Below, one piece after another: positions 27,525-36,017 of a DNA stretch of 64,000 bases. Origin of the DNA: CALCKU01 sp964534845. GTDB taxonomy: Bacteria; Pseudomonadota; Alphaproteobacteria; Caulobacterales; Maricaulaceae. Every line of letters begins with the position of its first letter. Position 1 is the first letter of the stretch. The notes beneath the pieces are model-generated. The model made no database searches. It worked only from the letters and a program-made list of their open reading frames with translations, and was not told where the DNA came from. The stretch is taken from contig CAZHPV010000006.1 of assembly GCA_964534845.1 (NCBI GenBank), positions 1-64,000 on the forward strand, given 5' to 3'. The position numbers and the translations under genes are program-made.

Positions 27525-27878
27525 GTGCCAAACATGCTTATCGTGGAAGATGATTTTTTCATTGCCACAATGTTATCTGAAATTATGCAAGATAATGGGT
27601 ATGATATCGCCGCGGTGATAAATAATTTTGACGATGCGACCCGTTTTGTTGCTGACAATACCGTAGATTTTGCTTTGCTCGATTATAATATTGTCGGCGG
27701 AACAACAATAGACATTGCCAAAGAGCTCATGCGTAAATCGGTGCCATTGATTATATTGACAGGTAATACAAACGATGAGGCGCTTAAAGAGGAATTGCCC
27801 GACGTGGTTGTTTTAGACAAGCCGTTCCGGGAGGCTCTGCTTTTGGAGACAATCCAGTCTGCAATCGGGGCGCGGTAG
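27525..27878 (+). CDS. Single-domain response regulator (receiver only)
   Basis: A 117-residue stand-alone receiver with acidic pocket (VEDDFF), phosphoacceptor D53 (ALLDYNI) and Lys in VLDKPF. There is no output domain. It follows the LOV kinase in the same direction and resembles the LovR-type partners of such kinases, acting as an intermediate or phosphate sink. The GTG start is preceded by AAGGA. Confidence 0.88.
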   Translation: MPNMLIVEDDFFIATMLSEIMQDNGYDIAAVINNFDDATRFVADNTVDFALLDYNIVGGTTIDIAKELMRKSVPLIILTGNTNDEALKEELPDVVVLDKPFREALLLETIQSAIGAR

Positions 27879-28045
27879 CGCTTATTGCCTCAAAGTGCCA
27901 AGTAAGATGTAACCAAGCCTGTTTTTCAATTGGCAGGCTATATTCACGGATTTTGCGGCCCTATTCACAGTCTTTTGAACGTACTGTCAAAAATGCTAGA
28001 ATACAGCTCTTTTCATGGCATGAATTACACCCTACATTCCGGGTA

Positions 28046-28432
28046 ATGATTGAATCGCTTAAACGATATCGGCTCAGCCTGTTTTTATCTTGCCCTTTGG
28101 CAGGCCCTGATCAGGACGACGGGGAGGGCGCCGACGGGCCTGAGCGCGGCGTGGCCACGAAAGTCCGCCCGAAAACCAAAAAACCGTCAATGTACCGCGT
28201 TCTACTGATGAATGATGATTATACACCGATGGAATTTGTCGTCTCAATTCTGATGTCTATCTTTAACAAGACGCAGGAAGAAGCCACACAAATCATGCTT
28301 AATGTGCATCAAAACGGGGTGGGCGTGTGCGGTGTATATACTTTCGAAATTGCTGAAACAAAAGTCTCACAAGTGATGGATGCGGCCAAACGTCGACAAC
28401 ATCCACTTCAATGCACGCTTGAAAAGGCGTGA
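28046..28432 (+). CDS. clpS: ClpS adaptor (N-degron recognition)
   Basis: ClpS brings proteins with destabilising N-terminal residues to ClpAP. The core is clear: TKKPSMYRVLLMNDDYTPMEFVV, then MLNVHQNGVGVCGVYTFEIAE and a final QHPLQCTLEK. The start is uncertain. The ATG at 28046 gives 128 residues with a basic N-terminus (MIESLKRYRL). A TTG at 27953 would add 31 residues without homology support. It lies 36 bases before clpA, the usual pairing. Confidence 0.9.
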   Translation: MIESLKRYRLSLFLSCPLAGPDQDDGEGADGPERGVATKVRPKTKKPSMYRVLLMNDDYTPMEFVVSILMSIFNKTQEEATQIMLNVHQNGVGVCGVYTFEIAETKVSQVMDAAKRRQHPLQCTLEKA

Positions 28433-28468
28433 GAGCTTACCTATCTTTAGGGTAAGAAAGGAAATATT

Positions 28469-30802
28469 ATGGCCTCATTCTCTCCGGTTCTAGAAGAGAC
28501 GATACACCGTGCTTTGACCTATGCTTCTGATCGCAAGCATGAGCTTGCAACGCTTGAGCATTTGCTATTGGCGCTCATTGAGGATCGTGACGCGGGCGCT
28601 GTAATGTCAGCCTGCGATATTGACCTAGAGGCTTTAAAAGCCGACGTAACGGCCTATCTGGATGATGACCTCGCCTCCCTTGTGGTGGATGAGTTTGAAG
28701 AAGCCCGCCCGACGGCCGGGTTTCACCGCGTTATCCAGCGTGCCGTAATCCATGTTCAAAGCTCGGGCCGCGAAGAAGTCACAGGGGCCAATGCGCTTGT
28801 AGCCTTATTTGCGGAACGTGAGAGCCATGCCGTATATTTCCTTCAAGAGCGTGACATGACCCGTTATGATGCGGTGAATTATATTTCGCACGGAATTTCC
28901 AAATCCGGCGATCAAACTGTTTCAAAATCCCCGCAGGGTACGAATGCAGAGGGGCAGGCTGGCGAAGAGGCTAAGCAAAAAGACCCCCTTGAAGAATATA
29001 CAGTTAATCTCAACCAGAAAGCGCGTGACGGCGATATAGATCCCCTCATCGGGCGTGATGACGAGGTCGAACGGTGTATTATGGTGCTTTCGCGGCGGCG
29101 CAAGAATAATCCTTTACTGGTCGGCGACCCGGGCGTCGGGAAAACGGCTATTGCTGAAGGCATTGCCAGACGTATCGTTAATGATGACGTTCCTGAAGTT
29201 TTACAGGACAATATAATTTACTCTCTGGATATGGGTGCGCTTCTGGCCGGAACACGTTACCGCGGCGATTTTGAGGAACGCCTCAAAGCCGTTATGACGA
29301 AATTGCAGGAAACCGAAGGCTCTATTCTGTTTATTGATGAAATCCACACGATAATCGGAGCCGGTGCAACAAGCGGTGGTGCGATGGATGCCTCGAACCT
29401 GCTTAAGCCTGCATTGCAAAGCGGTAAGCTGCGCTGCATGGGGTCAACAACCTATAAGGAATATCGCCAGCATTTCGAGAAAGACCGCGCCTTATCACGG
29501 CGGTTCCTCAAAATAGATGTGTCCGAACCCTCTGCCGAGGACAGCGTTAAAATCCTTATGGGCCTTAAGCCTTATTTCGAGGAATTTCATAAAATTAAAT
29601 ATACGGCGGAAGCTATTCAGGGCGCTGTCGATTTATCGGTACGTCACATCACAGACCGTAAATTGCCCGATAAGGCGATTGATGTGATTGACGAAGCGGG
29701 CGCCCGTCAAAAACTCGTGACTGAAAAGAAACGCAAAAAGACGATCGGGATAAAAGAAATTGAATTTGTTATTTCGAAAATTGCCCGCATCCCGCCGAAA
29801 TCTATTTCGCGCGATGATGAAAAAGCGCTTAAGTCCTTACCGCTTGATCTCAAGCGTATGGTATTTGGCCAAGACAAGGCCATTGAACAAGTAGCCTCTG
29901 CGGTTAAACTCGCGCGGGCAGGATTGCGCGAGGCCGATAAGCCTATCGGGTCCTATCTTTTTGCTGGCCCGACAGGGGTTGGTAAAACCGAAGTCGCCAA
30001 GCAGCTTGCCTCTACACAAGGGCTTGAGCTTTTGCGGTTTGACATGTCCGAATATATGGAGCGTCATACCGTTTCGCGCCTTATCGGCGCGCCTCCGGGT
30101 TATGTCGGCTATGATCAGGGCGGCTTGTTGACAGATGCGGTCAATCAGAACCCGCATAGTGTGCTTTTGCTTGACGAGATCGAAAAAGCCCATCCTGATA
30201 TTTACAATATCCTCTTGCAAGTGATGGATAATGGCTTCCTTACCGACGCCAATGGACGCAAGGTTGATTTCCGTAATGTGATTATCATTATGACAACAAA
30301 TGCCGGCGCCTCTGATGCGGCCAAAGCCGAAATCGGATTTGGTCGGGGTCTTAAAGATGATGAGCAAGACGCTGCGATTAAACGCCGCTTTACCCCTGAA
30401 TTTCGTAACAGGTTGGATGCGATTGTGTCCTTTGCGGCGCTCTCGCCAGAGGATATTGCCAAGGTTGTCGACAAGTTTGTTATCCAGCTTGAAGCCCAGC
30501 TCGCAGATCGCAAGATCGAGTTTGAGGTCTCTAAGGCGGCTAATCTGTGGTTGGCGACCAAGGGTTATGATAAACGCTACGGCGCGCGTCCCTTGGGCCG
30601 GACTATTCAGGAATATATCAAAAAGCCGCTGGCCGATGAGATATTATTTGGCAAGCTGAAATCTGGCGGACTCGTGCGGGTCGGGGTGGACCGTAAGAAG
30701 GAGAACCTCACCTTCAAGATCGTCCCGCCTGCTAAGCTCAAAATTGAAGGCCGCAAGGGCGGTAAGGGCTTACCGGCCCCCAAGCCCAAACAGGATGCTT
30801 AG
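28469..30802 (+). CDS. clpA: ATP-dependent Clp protease ATP-binding subunit ClpA
   Basis: A 777-residue AAA+ unfoldase that feeds substrates to ClpP. It has N-terminal Clp repeats (about 5-145, where ClpS binds) and two ATPase modules with Walker A GDPGVGKTAI (about 217) and GPTGVGKTEV (about 501). Walker B motifs (FIDEIH and LLDEIEKA) and a C-terminal sensor region with an IGFGRG-type ClpP contact loop are present. It is translated just after clpS with a good AAGGAA site. No clpP is in the window. Confidence 0.97.
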   Translation: MASFSPVLEETIHRALTYASDRKHELATLEHLLLALIEDRDAGAVMSACDIDLEALKADVTAYLDDDLASLVVDEFEEARPTAGFHRVIQRAVIHVQSSGREEVTGANALVALFAERESHAVYFLQERDMTRYDAVNYISHGISKSGDQTVSKSPQGTNAEGQAGEEAKQKDPLEEYTVNLNQKARDGDIDPLIGRDDEVERCIMVLSRRRKNNPLLVGDPGVGKTAIAEGIARRIVNDDVPEVLQDNIIYSLDMGALLAGTRYRGDFEERLKAVMTKLQETEGSILFIDEIHTIIGAGATSGGAMDASNLLKPALQSGKLRCMGSTTYKEYRQHFEKDRALSRRFLKIDVSEPSAEDSVKILMGLKPYFEEFHKIKYTAEAIQGAVDLSVRHITDRKLPDKAIDVIDEAGARQKLVTEKKRKKTIGIKEIEFVISKIARIPPKSISRDDEKALKSLPLDLKRMVFGQDKAIEQVASAVKLARAGLREADKPIGSYLFAGPTGVGKTEVAKQLASTQGLELLRFDMSEYMERHTVSRLIGAPPGYVGYDQGGLLTDAVNQNPHSVLLLDEIEKAHPDIYNILLQVMDNGFLTDANGRKVDFRNVIIIMTTNAGASDAAKAEIGFGRGLKDDEQDAAIKRRFTPEFRNRLDAIVSFAALSPEDIAKVVDKFVIQLEAQLADRKIEFEVSKAANLWLATKGYDKRYGARPLGRTIQEYIKKPLADEILFGKLKSGGLVRVGVDRKKENLTFKIVPPAKLKIEGRKGGKGLPAPKPKQDA

Positions 30803-30841
30803 ACGCGTAGTTTATTTCCGTAAGTCTTGAGGGGGACGTAA

Positions 30842-31579
30842 ATGAGCGAAGAAAACGAAGCTCCCTCAGCCAAGCCTAACCTGATTGAGCGCGGTAAAAA
30901 ACTCGGAGAGATTACCGAGCGAGCCTCAAGCGTTGCCGAGAGTGCAAGTACGGCTTTTAACGCGATAAAATGGGTTGCGATTGCGGTTGTTACGCTTGTC
31001 TTGGGCAGCGGTGTGTTCGGTGTCTACAAAATTATATCTGCGCCTGCGAAAGCTGTCGGGAGCGCTGCTGAGTCAGTAACCCAAACCGTCAAAAGCGGCA
31101 CAGATAAAATCAAGCAAGGTGGCAGCGATATTTTAAATCACCTTGATATTCCCTCTACAAATAGCACTGGGCTAAACAGATTGGCAGATAAGGTGTTTGA
31201 GCGCCTGTCTTCCATGCCCGTTAACCCGCCAGCCGATGTGAAGGAACGCCTCTATTGGCGGACGCAATTTCCTGGACACGAAAATAAGGTGTGTCGATTA
31301 TCCATGAACTTTGGAAATGGTGATATCCCTGTTTTGATTGCAGCTGATAATGCGGCCTATGCGACGGCAAAAGCGTTAGGGGCTAAGGAAGGCCGCCTTA
31401 TCCGTATCGTCATTACTGCAGGGGAAGATAATATTGCTTTTCGCCTTGCTTGGGAGGATGAAACATCCGCTTGGAGTATGAAATGGCGAGCTACGACACT
31501 TCAAAAGCCAGTGTCTGACAAGGTCGCTGAGGCGCGTATTCTGGACGTGTTAAAACAAGCCGAAAATGATTGTAGGTGA
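30842..31579 (+). CDS. Uncharacterised single-pass membrane protein
   Basis: A 245-residue protein I do not recognise. A cytosolic acidic N-terminus (1-40) is followed by a membrane helix (about 45-66). An amphipathic Ala/Ser/Lys-rich helix (about 70-105, KAVGSAAESVTQTVKSGTDK) resembles a coiled coil. A C-terminal globular region (about 125-245) has two cysteines (near 158 and 244). It lies 39 bases after clpA and may be cotranscribed. Its globular part probably faces the periplasm. Confidence 0.65.
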   Translation: MSEENEAPSAKPNLIERGKKLGEITERASSVAESASTAFNAIKWVAIAVVTLVLGSGVFGVYKIISAPAKAVGSAAESVTQTVKSGTDKIKQGGSDILNHLDIPSTNSTGLNRLADKVFERLSSMPVNPPADVKERLYWRTQFPGHENKVCRLSMNFGNGDIPVLIAADNAAYATAKALGAKEGRLIRIVITAGEDNIAFRLAWEDETSAWSMKWRATTLQKPVSDKVAEARILDVLKQAENDCR

Positions 31580-31673
31580 GGGCCCCCTCAACCCAGTAAG
31601 TAATGCACAAACTCTTAGCCTCTCTTCATTTTTATTGTTACACTGTGCTAGTCTCGTGACAAAGGAGTCGTTT

Positions 31674-32429
31674 ATGTCAGATAAAAACCATCTTATGCGC
31701 CGCAATATTCTTATAGGGATGGGGGCTGCGCTTACCTTACCGGCTTGCGAAACGCTTGATCCGGCTGTAATTGACGGCATTTTAGGCGGCCCATCGGGGG
31801 CCGGATTTGGCTTGAGCCAAGCTGATGCGGATTTGGGTATACGCACCGCCCTTAATAACGGGGTAAGCTCGGCTATTGGCACGATCGGGGTTCTTGACGG
31901 GTTTTGGCGCAATGATCTGATTAAAATAGCGCTGCCCAACCAGATGCAAGGCTTGCAAAATACGTTCACACGATTTGGGGCCGGGGGATTGTTTGATGAG
32001 TTACACCAATCGCTAAACCGCGGGGCTGAAAAGGCGGTGCCCGTAGCAAAGGACATATTTGTCGGTGCGATCAGCCAGATGAGTATTCAGGACGCTATCG
32101 CGATTGTGCGGGGGCCTAATACGGCCGCAACTGATTTCCTAAAATCTGCGACCCAGTCAAAACTTGTGCAATCTTTCACGCCGATTATGGAAGACGCCCT
32201 TGGCCAAACGGGAGCAATCAGACTTGTCGGACAGCTCGAGCAAGCTATGGCGACTTTTCCTGTGCAAACAGGATTGTCTAATATCAAAGGGGATTTGATT
32301 ACGCACGGCGTGAGTAAAGGCCTGGACGGTATGTTCTATTATATTGGCGAGGAAGAAAAAGCGATCCGCGCCAATCCTGCCCAGCGTACAAGTGAAATAC
32401 TCCGCCGTGTTTTCGGCGCGACTATATAA
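31674..32429 (+). CDS. DUF4197 lipoprotein
   Basis: The 251-residue protein fits DUF4197, a family of secreted proteins of unknown function. It has a twin-arginine-like start (LMRRNILIGMGAA), a lipobox-like LPAC, then the family core beginning LSQADADLGIRTALNNG and ending SEILRRVFG. The ATG at 31674 is chosen because AAAGGAG lies 7 bases upstream. The frame stays open back to 31566, overlapping the previous gene, but no signal supports that start. Confidence 0.8.
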   Translation: MSDKNHLMRRNILIGMGAALTLPACETLDPAVIDGILGGPSGAGFGLSQADADLGIRTALNNGVSSAIGTIGVLDGFWRNDLIKIALPNQMQGLQNTFTRFGAGGLFDELHQSLNRGAEKAVPVAKDIFVGAISQMSIQDAIAIVRGPNTAATDFLKSATQSKLVQSFTPIMEDALGQTGAIRLVGQLEQAMATFPVQTGLSNIKGDLITHGVSKGLDGMFYYIGEEEKAIRANPAQRTSEILRRVFGATI

Positions 32430-32510
32430 GTCCGAGCGGCTCTGTTTATATAGCTGACTTCCGTTACCTTGACTTGGCGTTACAGCATTACCTGAACCCC
32501 GTTTAGAACA

Positions 32511-33068
32511 TTAGACGCGTTCCAGTTTATTATATGGTTTATCAGGCAATTGAATTTTTATTAAATCACTTGTTTTAATAATCCCGCCCGATATCACGAT
32601 GCCCATGACACCTGATTTTCTGATTAACTCTCCTTTAGGCGTTTTATCTAACACAGCACTAAGAAGACCTTTTTGATAGTCATCGAGTTGTTTACATGGG
32701 TTTCTTAATCCCGTGATTTGGATGACGGCTTTATCACCAATATAGAGCAAGCTATCGCGAGGCAATCCGAGTATATCTATGCCTTTTGTTGTGATGTTTT
32801 CGCCCATAACTCCCGGGCCAACTCGAAAGCCTTGTTCAATAAGGGCATCGTGGAGTTCGCTGTGTATGAGGTGGACTTGTCGAAGGTTGGGTTGTGAGGG
32901 GTCTACAGCCACTCTAGACCTGTGCTTTACCGTTTTTCCTGAATGTGCGTCACCCTCAACGCCTTGACCTTCTATCAGATGAATTGAAGCACAAGGCGCT
33001 TTTGAGAAAGAATGTGTACTACTCTTACTCACAGCAATCACATGCGCTTTTTGCAAAATTTGAACCAT
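32511..33068 (-). CDS. MOSC-domain protein
   Basis: A 185-residue protein with a MOSC (molybdenum cofactor sulfurase C-terminal) fold of the stand-alone YiiM-like kind. Motifs are GVEGDAHSGK near the start, GENITTKGIDIL and LRNPCKQLDDY with the conserved cysteine. Such proteins bind or transfer sulfur for molybdoenzymes or detoxify N-hydroxylated bases. The ATG at 33068 is used; the open frame extends five codons to a TTG. The gene is AT-richer than its neighbours and isolated, which may reflect transfer. Confidence 0.85.
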   Translation of the reverse strand: MVQILQKAHVIAVSKSSTHSFSKAPCASIHLIEGQGVEGDAHSGKTVKHRSRVAVDPSQPNLRQVHLIHSELHDALIEQGFRVGPGVMGENITTKGIDILGLPRDSLLYIGDKAVIQITGLRNPCKQLDDYQKGLLSAVLDKTPKGELIRKSGVMGIVISGGIIKTSDLIKIQLPDKPYNKLERV

Positions 33069-33276
33069 GCTAAACCTGCCCAAGCCTAGTTCTAATTGCT
33101 TATTTCATTTTTGTCTAATCACGCGCTCATATAGTCAGCGAATGGTAGAACGCGCTGTTGCGCAAGAAAGTCTGTCGGGCCAGTTTGAATGGCACCAGTA
33201 ATATGCCGTAATTTCTCTATAGTAGGCATTTAGGAATTTTACTTGATAGGCGGGGGTTTTAAGGCTTAGCTGGGCC

Positions 33277-34458
33277 ATGGCCAAGATTATTCCATTAAAA
33301 GGCTTTAAGGTCGTCGAGATGTCCAATATGGTGACGGCCTCGCTATCCTCAATGATGTTGGCCCAGCAGGGCGCGGATGTGGTAAAAGTCGAACCTCTGG
33401 GTATTGGGGATAAATTACGTCATTTCGGGTCGCAGAAAAAAGGGATTTCTGGCGCCTTTAATAATTGCAACCGCGGAAAGAAGGGTCTTGCAATTAATCT
33501 GAAAGACCCGCGCGGTGTGGACGCCGTCCGAAAGCTGATTTTGGATGCCGATATTCTTATTCATAATTACCGTCCCGGCGTAATGTCCAAATTAGGGCTC
33601 GGCTCTAAGGCGGTGCGGTCTGCCAAACCTGAGCTTATCGTCTGCTCCCTTACTGGTTTTGGCCGCATGGGCCCGTTAAAAGACGCGCCTGCTTTGGACC
33701 ATGTCATTCAGGCCATGTCCGGATTTACGGATGTTCAGGGACATGAAAGCCATAAAGACTATGTGCGCATGTTGATCTGCGATAAAGTGACCGCCTATAC
33801 CGCTGCGCAAGCGGTTACCAGTGCCATTGTTCACCGCCTGCGCACAGGCGAAGGGCAGCATATTGATATTTCCATGCTGGCGGCAAGCTTGGCCTTTTTA
33901 TGGCCTGACGGTATGATGCATGAGACATTGCAGGCCGATGATGTTGTAAATCTCGCACCGGCCTCGGCCTATTACCAAACCTTTAAAACCGAAGACGGCA
34001 TGATTGCCGCCGCGCCCTTTGGTGATCCGGAGTGGAACGCGGTTTTTAAAATTTTAAACCGGCCAGACCTCGCCGCTAACCCGAAATATAACACGCTATT
34101 GGGTCGGGCGCAGAATATCACCGACCTGTTTGCTGAGCTTGATAAGATAAAGTTCGAGATGAGCTGTGAAGAAGCCTTAACGGTCTTACGAGAGGCAGAT
34201 GTTGCTTGCGCGCCCTGTTTGTCGCTCGATCAATTACCCCGTCATGAACAGATCAAGGCCATTGGCGCTATTGAAACACAGATACATCCGCATTTGGGTC
34301 CGTTGCAAATGGCTGCAGCGCCCGTCTGGTTCGGGGGTGAGCCGCAAAACCCTTTGGGGCCTTCGCCTTTGCTTGGGGAGCACACGGAGTCCGTTTTGCG
34401 TGCGCTGGGCTATAAGCCCGGGGTCTTAAAAGATATGCGCGAGGCTGGTATAATTTAA
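33277..34458 (+). CDS. CaiB/BaiF family (class III) CoA-transferase
   Basis: A 393-residue enzyme that moves CoA between carboxylic acids through aspartyl intermediates. It shows the family start LKGFKVVEMSNMVT, the NCNRGKKGLAINLKDPRG nucleotide-binding stretch, SLTGFGRMGP, and the catalytic region RTGEGQHIDISM with its Asp. The C-terminus has LLGEHTESVLRALGY. The paired acids are not predictable. No acyl-CoA dehydrogenase sits beside it. Confidence 0.92.
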   Translation: MAKIIPLKGFKVVEMSNMVTASLSSMMLAQQGADVVKVEPLGIGDKLRHFGSQKKGISGAFNNCNRGKKGLAINLKDPRGVDAVRKLILDADILIHNYRPGVMSKLGLGSKAVRSAKPELIVCSLTGFGRMGPLKDAPALDHVIQAMSGFTDVQGHESHKDYVRMLICDKVTAYTAAQAVTSAIVHRLRTGEGQHIDISMLAASLAFLWPDGMMHETLQADDVVNLAPASAYYQTFKTEDGMIAAAPFGDPEWNAVFKILNRPDLAANPKYNTLLGRAQNITDLFAELDKIKFEMSCEEALTVLREADVACAPCLSLDQLPRHEQIKAIGAIETQIHPHLGPLQMAAAPVWFGGEPQNPLGPSPLLGEHTESVLRALGYKPGVLKDMREAGII

Positions 34459-34494
34459 GGCACACATCTTTAATAATGTAGGGAGAGTGAGATT

Positions 34495-35202
34495 ATGTTT
34501 GCGGGACATTACGGACCGGCGGTTTGGGACACACAGCGCGGGACAAGCGAGCCGCTTATCAAAGTTTGGCAAGGCTTTCTAGCCGTGCAAGCTATGGATA
34601 TTTTATGCGGCATACTGATAATTTTAGGGATCGAAGGCAATGCCGATATGGTCAATGGTGTGCCGTTATTTCATATTCCGTGGTCACATTCTCTTCTGAC
34701 CTCGCTCTTGCTTGCCGTCTGTGTGGGGGCACTATTTCGGATGTTAAGACCACAGGCAGGTGCCCGTGGTTTCTGGGTGATTGCGGGTCTTGTCTTTTCG
34801 CACTGGGTACTGGATTTAATCGTTCACCGTCCTGATTTGGCTCTCTTTCCGGGAAGTGACATTATGATGGGATTTGGTCTTTGGGATTTGCCCGTACTGG
34901 CTTTTGTCTTGGAAATGGCCTTATTGGCTGCAGGTCTGGCCTTTTGGCAGAAAGTCACAATCGCTAAGTCGAAAGCCTATAATATAGCGATTTGGGCGGC
35001 ATTTGTTTTTATTGGTATCATTCATGCGGTTTTTGTTTTCTTACCTGGACTACAGGTCAAGCAGGGTACATTTAATCCCGCAGACACACCGCAAGGCCCA
35101 ATTGCAGGCGTCTTGTTTCTGGTGACGTTTTTATCCGTGGCGGGGATTATCGCGCTGATTGAGCGCGGCCGGCCTTCGAAATATCAAGCGGAGAATAAAT
35201 GA
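34495..35202 (+). CDS. YdjM-like multipass membrane protein (predicted metal-dependent hydrolase family)
   Basis: The 235 residues contain about six hydrophobic helices with conserved polar residues: HIPWSHSLL near residue 61 and HWVLDLIVHRPD near 101. These recall the His/Asp pattern of YdjM-like membrane-bound hydrolases. Function is unknown. Its stop overlaps the ATG of the next gene by four bases (35199-35202), so the two are coupled. Confidence 0.7.
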   Translation: MFAGHYGPAVWDTQRGTSEPLIKVWQGFLAVQAMDILCGILIILGIEGNADMVNGVPLFHIPWSHSLLTSLLLAVCVGALFRMLRPQAGARGFWVIAGLVFSHWVLDLIVHRPDLALFPGSDIMMGFGLWDLPVLAFVLEMALLAAGLAFWQKVTIAKSKAYNIAIWAAFVFIGIIHAVFVFLPGLQVKQGTFNPADTPQGPIAGVLFLVTFLSVAGIIALIERGRPSKYQAENK

Positions 35203-35999
35203 GACCTTTGCGCTTTTGGGGCCTCTATGTTTTATGGTTTAGCCTCTTGTCACTCTTGGGGGCTAACGGACAGGCGCAAAGCCTAAATGGAGAGCGCGCA
35301 CAACCGCCCGCTTTGCAGTCAAACCCTTTGCAGACAGGTGCTTTCACAAAAGAGGTGCGATTAGCAGATATAGTCGCCGCTCAAGACCTTGCCGGAATGG
35401 CCCATATTTACGCGGCTGAGCAGAGTCTGCTTTGGCACATATATGTGCCGCCGGACTATACACCGACAAAACCCGCAGGCTTATTTGTTTATATCAGCCC
35501 GTCAACAAAAGCGGATCCACCCCGCCCGTGGCGAAGCGTTTTAGCCAAGAAAAATTATATATATGTCAGTGCGGGCAGGGCTGGCAATAAAGTGCCAGCC
35601 AATCAACGTATCTTAAATGCGCTTCTGGCGGTGCAATATATGAATGCAAACTACGCGCTCGATGAGAGCCGTACGCTTATATCGGGTTTTTCGGGCGGGG
35701 CGCGGATTGCCTCGATTATTGTCGAGAGCGCGCCGGGTATTTTTGAAGAGGCGGTTTTGATGGGCGGAGCGATTAAATCACAAACCTCGCTTGAAGCCTT
35801 AGGGCAAAAACTGGAGGGCGGAGCCTATGTCTTTATTACGGGCCGAAAAGATCAGGCGCGGGATGAAATGAAAGCAAGTTACGCACAGTATAAAAAAGCG
35901 GGCCTTACGCGACTTAAATTTATTGATGAGCGCAATATAGGCCATGAGCTGCCCAAATCCAGAATCCTCAGGCGGGCCTTGGACTTTTTATCGTTTTAA
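35199..35999 (+). CDS. Secreted alpha/beta hydrolase (esterase-like)
   Basis: A 266-residue protein with a signal peptide (hydrophobic 7-22, cut near GQAQS) and an alpha/beta-hydrolase core. The nucleophile elbow is SGFSGGAR (Ser near residue 166), and a likely catalytic His lies in NIGHELPK near the C-terminus. Similar folds occur in PHB depolymerase-like esterases. Substrate unknown. Translationally coupled to the YdjM-like gene. Confidence 0.8.
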   Translation: MRPLRFWGLYVLWFSLLSLLGANGQAQSLNGERAQPPALQSNPLQTGAFTKEVRLADIVAAQDLAGMAHIYAAEQSLLWHIYVPPDYTPTKPAGLFVYISPSTKADPPRPWRSVLAKKNYIYVSAGRAGNKVPANQRILNALLAVQYMNANYALDESRTLISGFSGGARIASIIVESAPGIFEEAVLMGGAIKSQTSLEALGQKLEGGAYVFITGRKDQARDEMKASYAQYKKAGLTRLKFIDERNIGHELPKSRILRRALDFLSF

Positions 36000-36017
36000 G
36001 CTGTGCCCGTGCGAGAC

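Noticed and set aside
27953..28045. N-terminal extension of ClpS from a TTG
   Set aside because: Extra 31 residues lack homology to ClpS and the TTG has no clear ribosome site; ATG at 28046 preferred.
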